Origin: Deltaproteobacteria bacterium
GTDB lineage: Bacteria; Desulfobacterota; DSM-4660; Desulfatiglandales; Desulfatiglandaceae
Reading direction: 5' to 3'
Length of the DNA: 11,551 bases
Assembly (NCBI GenBank): GCA_019307165.1
Contig: JAFDKD010000041.1
Coordinates: forward strand, 1 to 11,551
The position numbers and the translations under genes were made by a program. Of this stretch, positions 1 through 6,217 are shown in pieces. The notes below the pieces were generated by a model. It was given only the letters and a program-made list of their open reading frames with translations, had not been told where the DNA came from and made no database searches. Numbering within the stretch: position 1 is the stretch's first letter; every line of letters begins with the position of its first letter.

Positions 1-307
1 CATCCACAGCCGAACCATCGCATGTCAAATTGGTTTTCCAACTGCAATAAATATTGGCGACAGTCCTTCTCAGGCGCCAACTTTAGGGCCGCCCCCAAGT
101 TTGAATAACGAATTTATTCGCCCCGCCATCCGGGTGGACTGTTTAAAGTTTTGGTAAAATATCAATCTAATTCAGTTGGTTATCAATATTTGGCAGGGCG
201 CGGACGCCATTTGACCAATAACTGGCATCCCCATTGCTGATCAGTGATGGCAAGGGCCGATAGGGCGCCGAACGGATATGGATGGATCGCCGATTGGAGG
301 TGTCATT
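1..307. other. Gene-free leading region
   Basis: I see no convincing gene here. Two plus-strand frames are open from the window edge (to about 108 and 157), but the peptides are short, unrecognised and could be chance or the tail of an upstream gene. A T/A-rich section (about 150-195) has two direct copies of TATCAAT. The last bases hold the GGAGG ribosome site of the next gene at about 297-301. Confidence 0.5.
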
Positions 308-985
308 ATGAAAAAATTTAATAGGGATAACAATAGACTGCTGGATGTTGTGTTTATGGCATTTGTGGTGCTGTTCATCGGGGTGGCGATGTTTGTCAGC
401 GTCAACACCGTAAGGTCGCTTGCCGACAACCGGACGGGAGCCGATTACACAGATCGTCTGCCGGGCATAGCGGTTGCAGGGACCCCGAGCGATAAGACCT
501 TCGATCGCGCCGGCCGGACTTCGGTTAAGGACCCGGAAACCTCGATCGAATCGAAACGCAAAGAACTGGCTTGGCTGGAAGTCGAACTCGACAGGAAAGA
601 GGTTTCATTGACGTACGTTTCAGAGGAGATCGAGGACCTGAATCGCAAGCTGGTGGATCTAAAATCGGAAATGGTCCGCGCTCACCTGTACAAGATGATG
701 AGCGGGATCTTAGATGAAATAGCGGCGCGCGAATCCGGCACCGGGCAATTGCAGGATAAACCGTTTGACGTAAGGAATTACGCCCTTGAAACATGTCGAG
801 CGGCCCGCGCCATGTGCGAAGAGGGGAGCACGCAATGTTTAGCGATGGATCTTTTTGAGAAATTCGTGACAACCAATCTGACGGACACGCCCTCGGCATG
901 GAACGACATCGTAGGCATCATGGACTGGTATTCTTCCAGGGCCGGTATGATTGAAGCGCTTCCGGGAAATGGGGGCCGGTCCTGA
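308..985 (+). CDS. Membrane-anchored coiled-coil protein of unknown function
   Basis: I do not recognise a family. The start at 308 is chosen over an in-frame ATG at 278 because GGAGG sits seven bases upstream and the N-terminus MKKFNRDNNR then leads straight into a hydrophobic segment. The 225-aa product has one predicted membrane helix at about residues 11-35 and a short basic N-terminus, so it is probably inserted with the bulk outside the cytoplasm. A linker of about 45 residues rich in charged and polar residues follows. Residues 80-125 are dense in Glu, Lys, Leu and Val with heptad character and are likely a coiled coil. The C-terminal part is a compact, probably helical domain with three cysteines at 163, 170 and 177. 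It stands alone, with an 85-base gap to the next gene. It could be a cell-envelope or signalling accessory protein, but nothing identifies a catalytic role. Confidence 0.75.
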   Translation: MKKFNRDNNRLLDVVFMAFVVLFIGVAMFVSVNTVRSLADNRTGADYTDRLPGIAVAGTPSDKTFDRAGRTSVKDPETSIESKRKELAWLEVELDRKEVSLTYVSEEIEDLNRKLVDLKSEMVRAHLYKMMSGILDEIAARESGTGQLQDKPFDVRNYALETCRAARAMCEEGSTQCLAMDLFEKFVTTNLTDTPSAWNDIVGIMDWYSSRAGMIEALPGNGGRS

Positions 986-1070
986 TATGCCCGGTCGGAG
1001 AATTGAAGGAGAAACCGCGACATCCTGAAAAGCGTCTTAATATCAGGGTTGGCGCAAAGGGAGGGGTGCT

Positions 1071-1289
1071 TTGTCTGTTTTGAAATTAGAGATTGAGCCG
1101 GAACTCCTGGCCAAGGTCGAGAAAACGGCTCGCAAGAAAAACACAACCATTGAAGCCGTTGTTCTTCGAAAACTCAGCGATTTTGTGGAGCAGGATCTTA
1201 AACGGGAAGCGGCCCTTGGCCAGCTTGAGGACTTCATTGAGCGTTTGAATGGCTGTGATCGGACCAAGTATGTCGGTTGGAGCGATTAG
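1071..1289 (+). CDS. Ribbon-helix-helix antitoxin-like protein
   Basis: This 72-aa protein starts at TTG (1071), supported by GGGAGG about six bases upstream; no suitable ATG is in frame. Residues 2-8 (SVLKLEI) fit the DNA-binding beta strand of an RHH dimer. Helices at about 10-22 and 25-40, joined by the NTTIE turn, complete the ribbon-helix-helix fold typical of CopG/DUF6364-type antitoxins. The tail (residues 41-72) is acidic and amphipathic, as in antitoxins that wrap a toxin. In known systems such proteins bind the operator of their own operon and neutralise a PIN or RelE-like toxin encoded next to them. Here no toxin follows: the next gene is on the opposite strand and convergent. It is either an orphan or a remnant of a toxin-antitoxin pair, or acts as a small transcription regulator. 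Confidence 0.65.
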   Translation: MSVLKLEIEPELLAKVEKTARKKNTTIEAVVLRKLSDFVEQDLKREAALGQLEDFIERLNGCDRTKYVGWSD

Positions 1290-1360
1290 GCCCTGTTAAA
1301 GAAAACCTGTGTATAGGGGTTGTCGGAAAACCGCCATGCGCCCCGCGTGACTGCGGTGCA

Positions 1361-1963
1361 TCAAAATCTTGGGCGCACGGCATCATCGGATATAAAAAGG
1401 GCGTTCTTTTCCCAGTCCCGGTGATTTTCCTGGAAGGACTTGAGAAACGACCGCCCTTTTTTGTTTCTGAGGTCATAGATGCCGTGCCTGAGGATCGTCA
1501 ACAACTGCCCCCCTTTCAGGCTTACCGTAATGTCGTATCTGCTGAAATCCACAACGACACCCTTGATGACTTCGCCTTCAAGCAATGTAAGGAACAGCAC
1601 CTCCCTGTCCTTCATCAGGGGAAACAAGGTCTTGTTCTTGACGAAATACCTTTTTCCCGGCGCAAATATGGGCTCGAGCCCCAGTGCCCCGACCTGCTTG
1701 TCCGCTTTGATAAGCGGTTCTATATCCGCAGCCGCATCGGCCGGGTAAAGGTATTTGATCTCGATTTTCTGAAGTTCCTCCCTGGCCCGGCCCGCCGCGG
1801 CGATCGTCAGGGCCCATTTGTCGTTCTCCGAAATAACGGCCGTGATACTGCGATTCCCGTGGATTTGAAAGACCCAGGGGGCGCCCGACGCCATGATGGT
1901 GTCGAACACGGAAATCTCGTAATTTCGACCCAGGTATTCACCGAGTCCGGCCAGATATCCCAT
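1361..1963 (-). CDS. Protein with Hfq/Sm-like C-terminal domain, possibly a tandem Sm protein
   Basis: The start at 1963 is preferred over an upstream in-frame codon (1999) because GGAAAAGGAG lies just before it. The 200-aa product has a C-terminal block at residues about 109-166 that resembles Hfq: a short helix (NKTLFPLMKD), then strands EVLFLTLLEG, EVIKGVVVDF, SRYDITVSLK and LLTILRHGIYDL. The last resembles the Hfq Sm2 motif YKHAIS. The N-terminal half shows a similar order: helix FDTIMASG, strands PWVFQIHGN, SITAVISEN, DKWALTI and LQKIEIKYLYP. It may therefore be a second Sm-like unit. Sm folds bind single-stranded RNA or act as assembly scaffolds. The gene lies 49 bases after the stop of the TIGR03084-like gene on the same strand and may be cotranscribed with it. 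The family assignment is by eye, and an unrelated beta-barrel is the main alternative. Confidence 0.55.
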   Translation of the reverse strand: MGYLAGLGEYLGRNYEISVFDTIMASGAPWVFQIHGNRSITAVISENDKWALTIAAAGRAREELQKIEIKYLYPADAAADIEPLIKADKQVGALGLEPIFAPGKRYFVKNKTLFPLMKDREVLFLTLLEGEVIKGVVVDFSRYDITVSLKGGQLLTILRHGIYDLRNKKGRSFLKSFQENHRDWEKNALFISDDAVRPRF

Positions 1964-2012
1964 ATCGCTCCTTTTCCGCGAAATCAGCGAAAGAATCAAT
2001 ACTTGGTTTTAG

Positions 2013-2798
2013 TCACTTAACCACCCGTTCTCCCGGTTTCGGACCGGAAACCGGTGGGCCGGCAAAGGCCTGGGCGATCAGCATCCAGTTTTGGGCCGTA
2101 TCGCCGCTCACGTCCAGGGACGTGTCCTCCACGTGGCGCCGTTGAACGACCACCAGGCAGAAGTCCTCGGCAGGGCCCCGGACGGATTGCGTGGCATCCT
2201 CAGAACCCCAGGTCCACAGGTCGCCCGAGGGCCCGGTTAATTCCACCCGCACGGGCGTGTCCGGCACCTCCTGGCCGCGGTTGACATGGCTCCAGCCAAA
2301 GGTGGTCACGCCGATATGGGCCACGTGCCTGAGCCGGTCGGTCGGTTCCCGCTCGATGCCCAGGGTATCGGCCACGTCCTGGCCGTGGGCCCAGGTTTCC
2401 ATAATGCGGGCCGTGGCTTTCGACCGCGCGCTCATGGTGGGACCGACCCAGGGGATACGGTCTTTGGGCCCGCATGCGGCCAGGGCATCCACCAGGGCAT
2501 TTCTCTCGCGGCGCCAGTAGCCCAGCGCATGGGCGGGCGTCCCTTCCCGAAGCGGCCTCTGGGATTCGTCATACGCGTCCTCGGACGCGAACATGCTCGC
2601 GATAAGGTCCTTGAAAGCAGCCTCGTCGGTGGCCGCCAGCTTCGCGGCCATGTCCCAGAAACCCAAATGGGCGATTTCGTACTTGATGGTCCAGCCGATA
2701 AAGGGTGTCAACAGGTCCCACTGCGCTTCCGACAACGGCGCCACAATGGCGTCCAAGGCTTCCTGCTCGTCATGCAAATCTCGGCAAATGTCTTTCAT
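2013..2798 (-). CDS. TIGR03084/DinB-like metal-binding protein
   Basis: This 261-aa protein matches the general pattern of the TIGR03084 family, a branch of the DinB/maleylpyruvate-isomerase N-terminal superfamily. The N-terminal four-helix region carries the usual metal ligands: His44 in KYEIAHLGFWD and the E-x3-H pair Glu134/His138 in RIMETWAHGQD. The phrase ETWAHGQDVADTLG is characteristic. Residues 158-220 form the second, mostly beta region (HVAHIGVTTFGWSHVNRG ... VRVELTGPSGDLWTWG). Relatives include mycothiol- or glutathione-dependent isomerases and transferases, but the substrate of TIGR03084 proteins is not known, so none is claimed here. The start at 2798 is supported by AAGGAG ten bases upstream. 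The gene is followed after 49 bases by the Sm-like gene in the same direction, so the two may form an operon. Confidence 0.8.
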   Translation of the reverse strand: MKDICRDLHDEQEALDAIVAPLSEAQWDLLTPFIGWTIKYEIAHLGFWDMAAKLAATDEAAFKDLIASMFASEDAYDESQRPLREGTPAHALGYWRRERNALVDALAACGPKDRIPWVGPTMSARSKATARIMETWAHGQDVADTLGIEREPTDRLRHVAHIGVTTFGWSHVNRGQEVPDTPVRVELTGPSGDLWTWGSEDATQSVRGPAEDFCLVVVQRRHVEDTSLDVSGDTAQNWMLIAQAFAGPPVSGPKPGERVVK

Positions 2799-2874
2799 GT
2801 CCGTCTCCTTTTGTTAGACAGGTATGGGTCGGGATATTATGCAAAATTTGACTCGATGGTCAAGTCTTGGACAT

Positions 2875-2906
2875 TGAACATGGAAGATTGAACAGTGAAC
2901 ATGGAA
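2875..2906. repeat. Short direct repeat, 21-bp period
   Basis: The 11-mer TGAACATGGAA occurs at 2875-2885 and again at 2896-2906, with another TTGAAC between them. It lies in the gap upstream of the TIGR03084-like gene. It looks like a small simple-sequence remnant; no function is implied. Confidence 0.6.
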
Positions 2907-2953
2907 AATCGTTCTATCATATGAAGCTTCGTGAAATTTGATGCCGCATCCAA

Positions 2954-3027
2954 TCGCGGCTAAAACCGCTCCTACAACAAAGGTCCCGCGCATTCCTACG
3001 AGCCTGTAGGAACGGTTTTAACCGCGA
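2954..3027. repeat. REP-type palindromic element
   Basis: Arms at 2954-2975 and 3006-3027 are inverted copies that match at 20 of 22 bases, with a 30-base loop. The core of the right arm, GTAGGAACGGTTTTAACCGC, resembles the widespread REP consensus with GGAGCGGCTTTAGCCGCG, which is mobilised by RAYT transposases in Pseudomonas and others. Each arm also contains its own small palindrome (GCGGTTTTAACCGC type), typical of REP doublets arranged head to head. It sits in the gap between the SMP-30 gene end and the TIGR03084-like gene start. Confidence 0.7.
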
Positions 3028-3030
3028 CAC

Positions 3031-3066
3031 ATAAAACGCGGCCGAAGGTTTTCGGCGGCGGTTTAT
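3031..3066 (-). terminator. Stem-loop carrying the SMP-30 gene stop codon (copy A)
   Basis: A 36-nt hairpin has 16-position arms (14 paired), a GGTT loop at 3047-3050 and an uninterrupted inner stem GCCGAA/TTCGGC. Read on the minus strand, the structure begins with the TAA stop of the SMP-30 gene (3063-3065) and ends in CGTTTTAT, a short T-rich tract. It probably acts as an intrinsic or near-intrinsic terminator. A 29/36 identical copy ends the DAC gene at 4973-5008. Confidence 0.65.
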
Positions 3067-3962
3067 TGGTGTACCAGCCTCATGCCCGGGAAAGGCGCTC
3101 GGAAACAGGGAATGCCCGTCCCGTCCAGGCTGCCGATAAAGGCCGTCTCTCGATTTTTCCACCCGAAGCAGATGTTGGTGGGCCGTTTGAGGACCCTGCC
3201 CAGGGGGTCTTCCAGGACCATGACCAACTCCCGTTCGGGTGTGATCAGACCCACCGCATTCCACAAGGGGAACGTCACCCACAGGTTCCCGGCTTCATCG
3301 AAGGCTATCCCGTCCGGGTGGCCCATCTCCGCCAGGGGCGAAGGGCCGTACGTCTCGGGGGATGTGAGTGAACCGTCTGCCTGTACATCGTATTGTATGA
3401 CGGCCCTTTGTGTCGTGGCGGCCACATACAGCCGGCTTTCGTCCGAATTCAGGGTGACGCCGTTGGCAAAATATATTTCCTCGGCCGCAATTCGGGCCGC
3501 CCCTTGATCGATGAGCACAACGGACCCGTCGGGCGCCGGGTCCCAAAGCGCTTCGTCGATGTTGTCGCGGTAACTGGAGTTTGTTACCCAAAGCCTGCCC
3601 TTGCGGTCCACGTAAGGGAAGTTGGGCGAGGGCATCGCTTTTCCTTCCGCCTCGGTCATCAAGACCCGATGGGTCCCGTCTTCGGCAAGTGACTGGACCC
3701 GGCCGTTGCCGATGTTGGCGATAATGCAATTGCCCTGCTCGTCGAGGCATATGCCGTTGGGCACGCCGCCCACATCCCCATAAAATGAAATGTTCCCGGA
3801 CGGGTCGATTTTTGCGATTTGTCCCCGGGCATCGGCCGCAAGCACAATGCCGTCCTTTCGGACCATCACGCCTTCGGGCCGGATGACCCCGTTGCCCAAT
3901 ATGTTCACGTTGTCGAGTTCTATGTTCAATGAAGGCCTCCCGTGGCGGTCCGAAAAATCCAT
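3063..3962 (-). CDS. SMP-30/gluconolactonase-like beta-propeller hydrolase
   Basis: The 299-aa product has the length and repeat pattern of the SMP-30/gluconolactonase/LRE family, six-bladed beta-propellers that hydrolyse sugar lactones or organophosphate-like esters using one divalent metal. The four expected metal or active-site residues are visible: Glu30 in IRPEGV, Asn114 in PSPNFPYVD, Asn167 in FANGVTLNSDES and Asp217 in GHPDGIAFDEAGNLWVT. The last two phrases are family hallmarks. No signal peptide is seen, so it is probably cytoplasmic. The start at 3962 is the first Met of the frame; its ribosome site is poor, so the exact start is uncertain. The gene stands between a 212-base gap holding a strong hairpin and a stop codon embedded in a stem-loop. 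The real substrate cannot be read from sequence; lactonase activity is the usual guess for the family. Confidence 0.85.
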   Translation of the reverse strand: MDFSDRHGRPSLNIELDNVNILGNGVIRPEGVMVRKDGIVLAADARGQIAKIDPSGNISFYGDVGGVPNGICLDEQGNCIIANIGNGRVQSLAEDGTHRVLMTEAEGKAMPSPNFPYVDRKGRLWVTNSSYRDNIDEALWDPAPDGSVVLIDQGAARIAAEEIYFANGVTLNSDESRLYVAATTQRAVIQYDVQADGSLTSPETYGPSPLAEMGHPDGIAFDEAGNLWVTFPLWNAVGLITPERELVMVLEDPLGRVLKRPTNICFGWKNRETAFIGSLDGTGIPCFRAPFPGMRLVHQ

Positions 3963-4040
3963 CTGAGTCTTTAAGTCGCCAAAGAATCATGAAACCACCC
4001 GCTCGCTGTGCTCGCTTGATGAACAGGATGGTAAAGATCT

Positions 4041-4070
4041 TTTCCCCCGGGCGATGCTCCCCGGGGGAAA
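4041..4070. repeat. GC-rich perfect hairpin, 11-bp arms
   Basis: Arms at 4041-4051 and 4060-4070 (TTTCCCCCGGG and its complement) are perfectly paired around an 8-base loop. A second small hairpin (GCTGC-TTC-GCAGC) follows at 4077-4089. No T-tract follows on either strand. The pair lies in the 212-base gap between the pyruvate-kinase-like gene and the SMP-30 gene, so on the minus strand it would be in the leader of the SMP-30 transcript or act as a transcript-end processing structure. Confidence 0.6.
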
Positions 4071-4174
4071 TATCATGGCTGCTTCGCAGCGGGGGCTCTT
4101 GTTTTCACAGGCGTATTTCGAGCAGCCGACCGCATTTTTTTTATTGCCACCCTCATTCCGGAGGCGGCGTTGAC

Positions 4175-4723
4175 TTAAAATGTCCTCGGCTTGCACACGA
4201 CCTCGCGGATGCGCATGTCGAACAGGTCGGACTGGTTGGCCGGTTTCAGGACGAGCGCGGCATCCACGCCTTTGCCCGTGCCCCCCACCGCGACCATGTC
4301 CTCACCGGACAGCGCCCCCGCATCGGCGGCCATAATGGATACCTCAACGGCCACCTTGACGCCCTGCCCGAAAAGCCGAAGGGTGTCCGCGATCAACAGG
4401 ACCGGGTAAAGGCCGCCGTGTTTTTTTGACAGGGAACGCTCGACCCCGGACAGGGCATGCGTGGCCATGACGACCCTGACGTTCTTTTCCTCCAGGTCCT
4501 TCCGGACCTCATCCGGAATCACGGTCTTGAAAGGTTCTCTGAAACCGCAGTGGTACGTCACCGCCACGATCCTGAACCCTTCGAATATTTCCAAGGCCTT
4601 GTAGGCCGAAAAACCCGTGGTGGTCGCTACCGCCACCTCCCGGATTCCCAGTTCCCGGCCCCTCTCGAAGGCCGCTTTCAGTGTAGCTTCCGTGTTGTTT
4701 TTTCCCGGTGCGTCAAAGTACAT
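4175..4723 (-). CDS. Pyruvate kinase C-terminal-domain-like protein (COG1751-type)
   Basis: This 182-aa protein is a stand-alone relative of the C-terminal alpha/beta domain of pyruvate kinase (PF02887), as found in archaea and several anaerobic bacteria. Seen in it are a Rossmann-like opening (GIREVAVATTTGFSAYKALE, residues 26-45), the central strand RIVAVTYHCGF (51-61), NVRVVMATHALSG (81-93) and a glycine-rich stretch VAVGGTGKGVDAALVLKPA (144-162), which matches the phosphate-binding part of the fold. The catalytic barrel of pyruvate kinase is absent, so it is not an active pyruvate kinase; a nucleotide- or phosphosugar-binding role is plausible but unproven. The start is fixed by GGAAGGAG just upstream of ATG 4723. 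A perfect 27-bp inverted repeat stands immediately upstream of that ribosome site and would fold in the mRNA leader. Confidence 0.8.
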   Translation of the reverse strand: MYFDAPGKNNTEATLKAAFERGRELGIREVAVATTTGFSAYKALEIFEGFRIVAVTYHCGFREPFKTVIPDEVRKDLEEKNVRVVMATHALSGVERSLSKKHGGLYPVLLIADTLRLFGQGVKVAVEVSIMAADAGALSGEDMVAVGGTGKGVDAALVLKPANQSDLFDMRIREVVCKPRTF

Positions 4724-4738
4724 GATCCGTCTCCTTCC

Positions 4739-4795
4739 ATAATTAATCCAGAGTAAATCTCCGGCACAGCCGGAGATTTACTCTGGATTAATTAT
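4739..4795. repeat. Perfect 27-bp inverted repeat with 3-base loop
   Basis: Arms at 4739-4765 and 4769-4795 are exact complements around ACA. The inner part is GC-rich (CCGGC/GCCGG) and the outer part AT-rich. On the minus strand the structure ends a few bases before the AGGAG of the pyruvate-kinase-like gene, so it would be a long hairpin in that leader. There is no T-tract, so it is not a classic intrinsic terminator. It may be an attenuator or mRNA-stability element, or a miniature mobile palindrome. Confidence 0.8.
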
Positions 4796-4938
4796 TACCT
4801 GACAATGTCAATTCTACAATAACTTTTTCAAGCAGTCAGCATAATGAATCCCGGACGGCCATATTCGGGCATAGACTGACAAAAGAGTCGGATTGATTTA
4901 TCATGTAAATAGGAATATGAAAATGGGAGGAAGAAAAT

Positions 4939-4971
4939 ATGAAAATTGGTGAAAGAGGGCAAATCACCATA
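4939..4971 (+). pseudogene. Stump of an AbrB/MazE-type antitoxin gene
   Basis: A strong ribosome site (GGGAGG) precedes ATG 4939, and the first 11 codons read MKIGERGQITI. This is the conserved first strand of SpoVT/AbrB swapped-hairpin antitoxins, where it normally continues with P-K-x-h-R. From codon 12 on the frame runs into the stem-loop and the antisense of the DAC gene and encodes nothing AbrB-like, although the frame stays open to 5295. I infer that the rest of the gene was lost by deletion or replaced at about 4972, exactly at the edge of the 36-nt stem-loop element. A weak alternative is a chance resemblance. Confidence 0.55.
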
Positions 4972-4972
4972 C

Positions 4973-5008
4973 ATAAACCGCCACCGAGGCGTTTCGGCGT
5001 CGGTTTAT
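4973..5008 (-). terminator. Stem-loop carrying the DAC gene stop codon (copy B)
   Basis: A 36-nt hairpin has an outer stem ATAAACCG/CGGTTTAT, one mismatch, then a six-pair inner stem with one G-T pair, and a six-base loop. Read on the minus strand it begins with the TAA (5005-5007) of the DAC-like gene, as copy A does for the SMP-30 gene. The sequence after it has only TTTAT, so termination would be weak or factor-assisted. It is 29/36 identical to copy A. Confidence 0.6.
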
Positions 5009-5897
5009 CGGTTGAGCCATGTCTCCAGAGCGGGGGGCGCCGCGAGCAGTTCCGAAAACGGTTTCCATTCGCACAGGGCGGTCAGTTCCACGCCTCCCTG
5101 AATCACGGACACGGGCCGGTCCGCCGAGACGACAACAACGATGACCTTTTCATGTTCATGGGAAAACCGGAGCGCGGAGTTGAACCTGGCGCCCCTGGCC
5201 CTGTCCTCCCCGGGCACCGAGCGGCCGTGCAGCAAACAGCCGAATCCATGGAGATGAAGGTCCTCTCTGAGGTGCAAGGCGCCGTCCACCTTTGACAAGG
5301 CCTTTGCCAGGCCCAGCAGACGATCCCGCCGAAGGTCCATGGGGCGTTCCAGCTGCTGGCCCGAAATGGCCGCCGGCTGTTTGTCGAGATCGATAATCAG
5401 CGTGCAGCCGTGCCGCATCTTCCCCGCTTCATGGACTATTTTCTTGACGACATCGAGCAGGGCATGCCTCACGGATGAATCCATCCCGAACTCGATCAAC
5501 GTCTCTTCCAAGTGTACCAGATTGGGTTGCCGTGTCGAGGAATAGACACTCCCGTCCGAAAAGCTGCAAACCGGGTTGCCCGCCACCCTCAAGAACCCGA
5601 ACTCCCCCTTGAATTCGGCCGTGGATCGACGTTCCCTTCGGGAAATACTTGAGCCGGGTTCTTGAGATCGGATGTGCTCCCGGCCCGCGTCCGCCATTCG
5701 GGGGAGTCGAGATAGATCTCCCTGAGCATGGATTCGTGGCCCCTGAGAAGCTCCTGCGGATCATAGACCCGAATGGGGTCGTCGGGCTTTTCCGCATAGA
5801 GGAGGGCCACCCGGCTGGGGCCTGAAAACCGTGAAAGGCCCTGGCGCAGCCCGTCGGCCATGTGGAACAGAGATAAGTGTTTGGCGGAATTCGTCAT
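5005..5897 (-). pseudogene. Frameshifted protein with divergent diadenylate-cyclase (DAC/DisA_N-like) domain
   Basis: Two minus-strand frames together give one protein of about 297 aa. The N-terminal frame starts at 5897 (MTNSAKHLSLFHMADGLRQG, with GGGAAG upstream) and stays open to 5589. The C-terminal frame runs to the stop at 5005. The C-terminal part carries a DAC-like core: VDGALHL (D-G-A motif), GFGCLLHG, then RGARFNSALRFSHEHEKVIVVVVSADRPVSVI. Diadenylate cyclases of the DisA type have DGA and RHR motifs and make c-di-AMP from ATP. This branch has R-F-N where RHR is expected, like the R-Y-N variants in sensor-type DAC relatives, so cyclase activity is doubtful. The N-terminal part (RVYDPQELLRGHESMLREIYLDSPEW) is a conserved-looking extension of unknown role. 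The switch is a -1 shift, best placed at the G5 run at 5604-5608. It is either a true mutation or a sequencing error. Its stop lies in a stem-loop. Confidence 0.7.
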
Positions 5898-6217
5898 CGG
5901 ATCTTCCCTTCGCCGTAATTCCTTGCACCTTCCGGTTTTCCGACGATATATTGTATTCTGCCTGGATAACTTTAAAAAAGGGATGATATCCGGTTCATGT
6001 ACGTATAATGAGTTCGTTAGGCTTATTAATTATGAAAAAGAGAATAATTTCTTTTTCCTTATATGGCAATAGTCCGAGATATATATCCGGTGCTTTAGAA
6101 AACGTTCCGCTATCGCATCGGTTCTATCCGGATTGGGAGTAACAAAGCATTCCACATTATCGCCCCCCAACTAAAATGAAAATAAGTATCCTGAATCGTT
6201 TCGATCGACGCGGTAAA
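5898..6217. other. AT-rich gap without recognisable gene
   Basis: No coding region is supported in these 320 bases. The stretch is clearly richer in A+T than its neighbours. On the minus strand, upstream of the DAC-like gene, TACAAT lies at about 5947-5952 with a poor T-rich -35 region, so the promoter of that gene is probably here. Downstream of the AAC(3) gene stop there is only a very short ATCG-AAA-CGAT hairpin and no clear terminator. Confidence 0.5.

Noticed and set aside
1277..2020. Long plus-strand open frame (247 codons)
   Set aside because: It is antisense to the Sm-like gene, which has a better ribosome site and an Hfq-like sequence. The plus-strand peptide shows no family features.
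2286..2891. Plus-strand open frame of 201 codons
   Set aside because: It is antisense to the TIGR03084-like gene, whose metal-ligand motifs are clear.
3987..4196. Minus-strand 69-codon frame between two genes
   Set aside because: It runs through the two hairpins and shows no ribosome site or conserved pattern.
5600..5612. Programmed -1 frameshift site (A-AGG-GGG) in the DAC-like gene
   Set aside because: The heptamer is not a standard slippery sequence and no stimulatory structure was found by eye. A homopolymer indel is simpler.
5860..6072. Small plus-strand frame in the AT-rich gap, also a shorter version from about 5983
   Set aside because: No ribosome site, no recognisable domain, and low-complexity A/T-driven composition.
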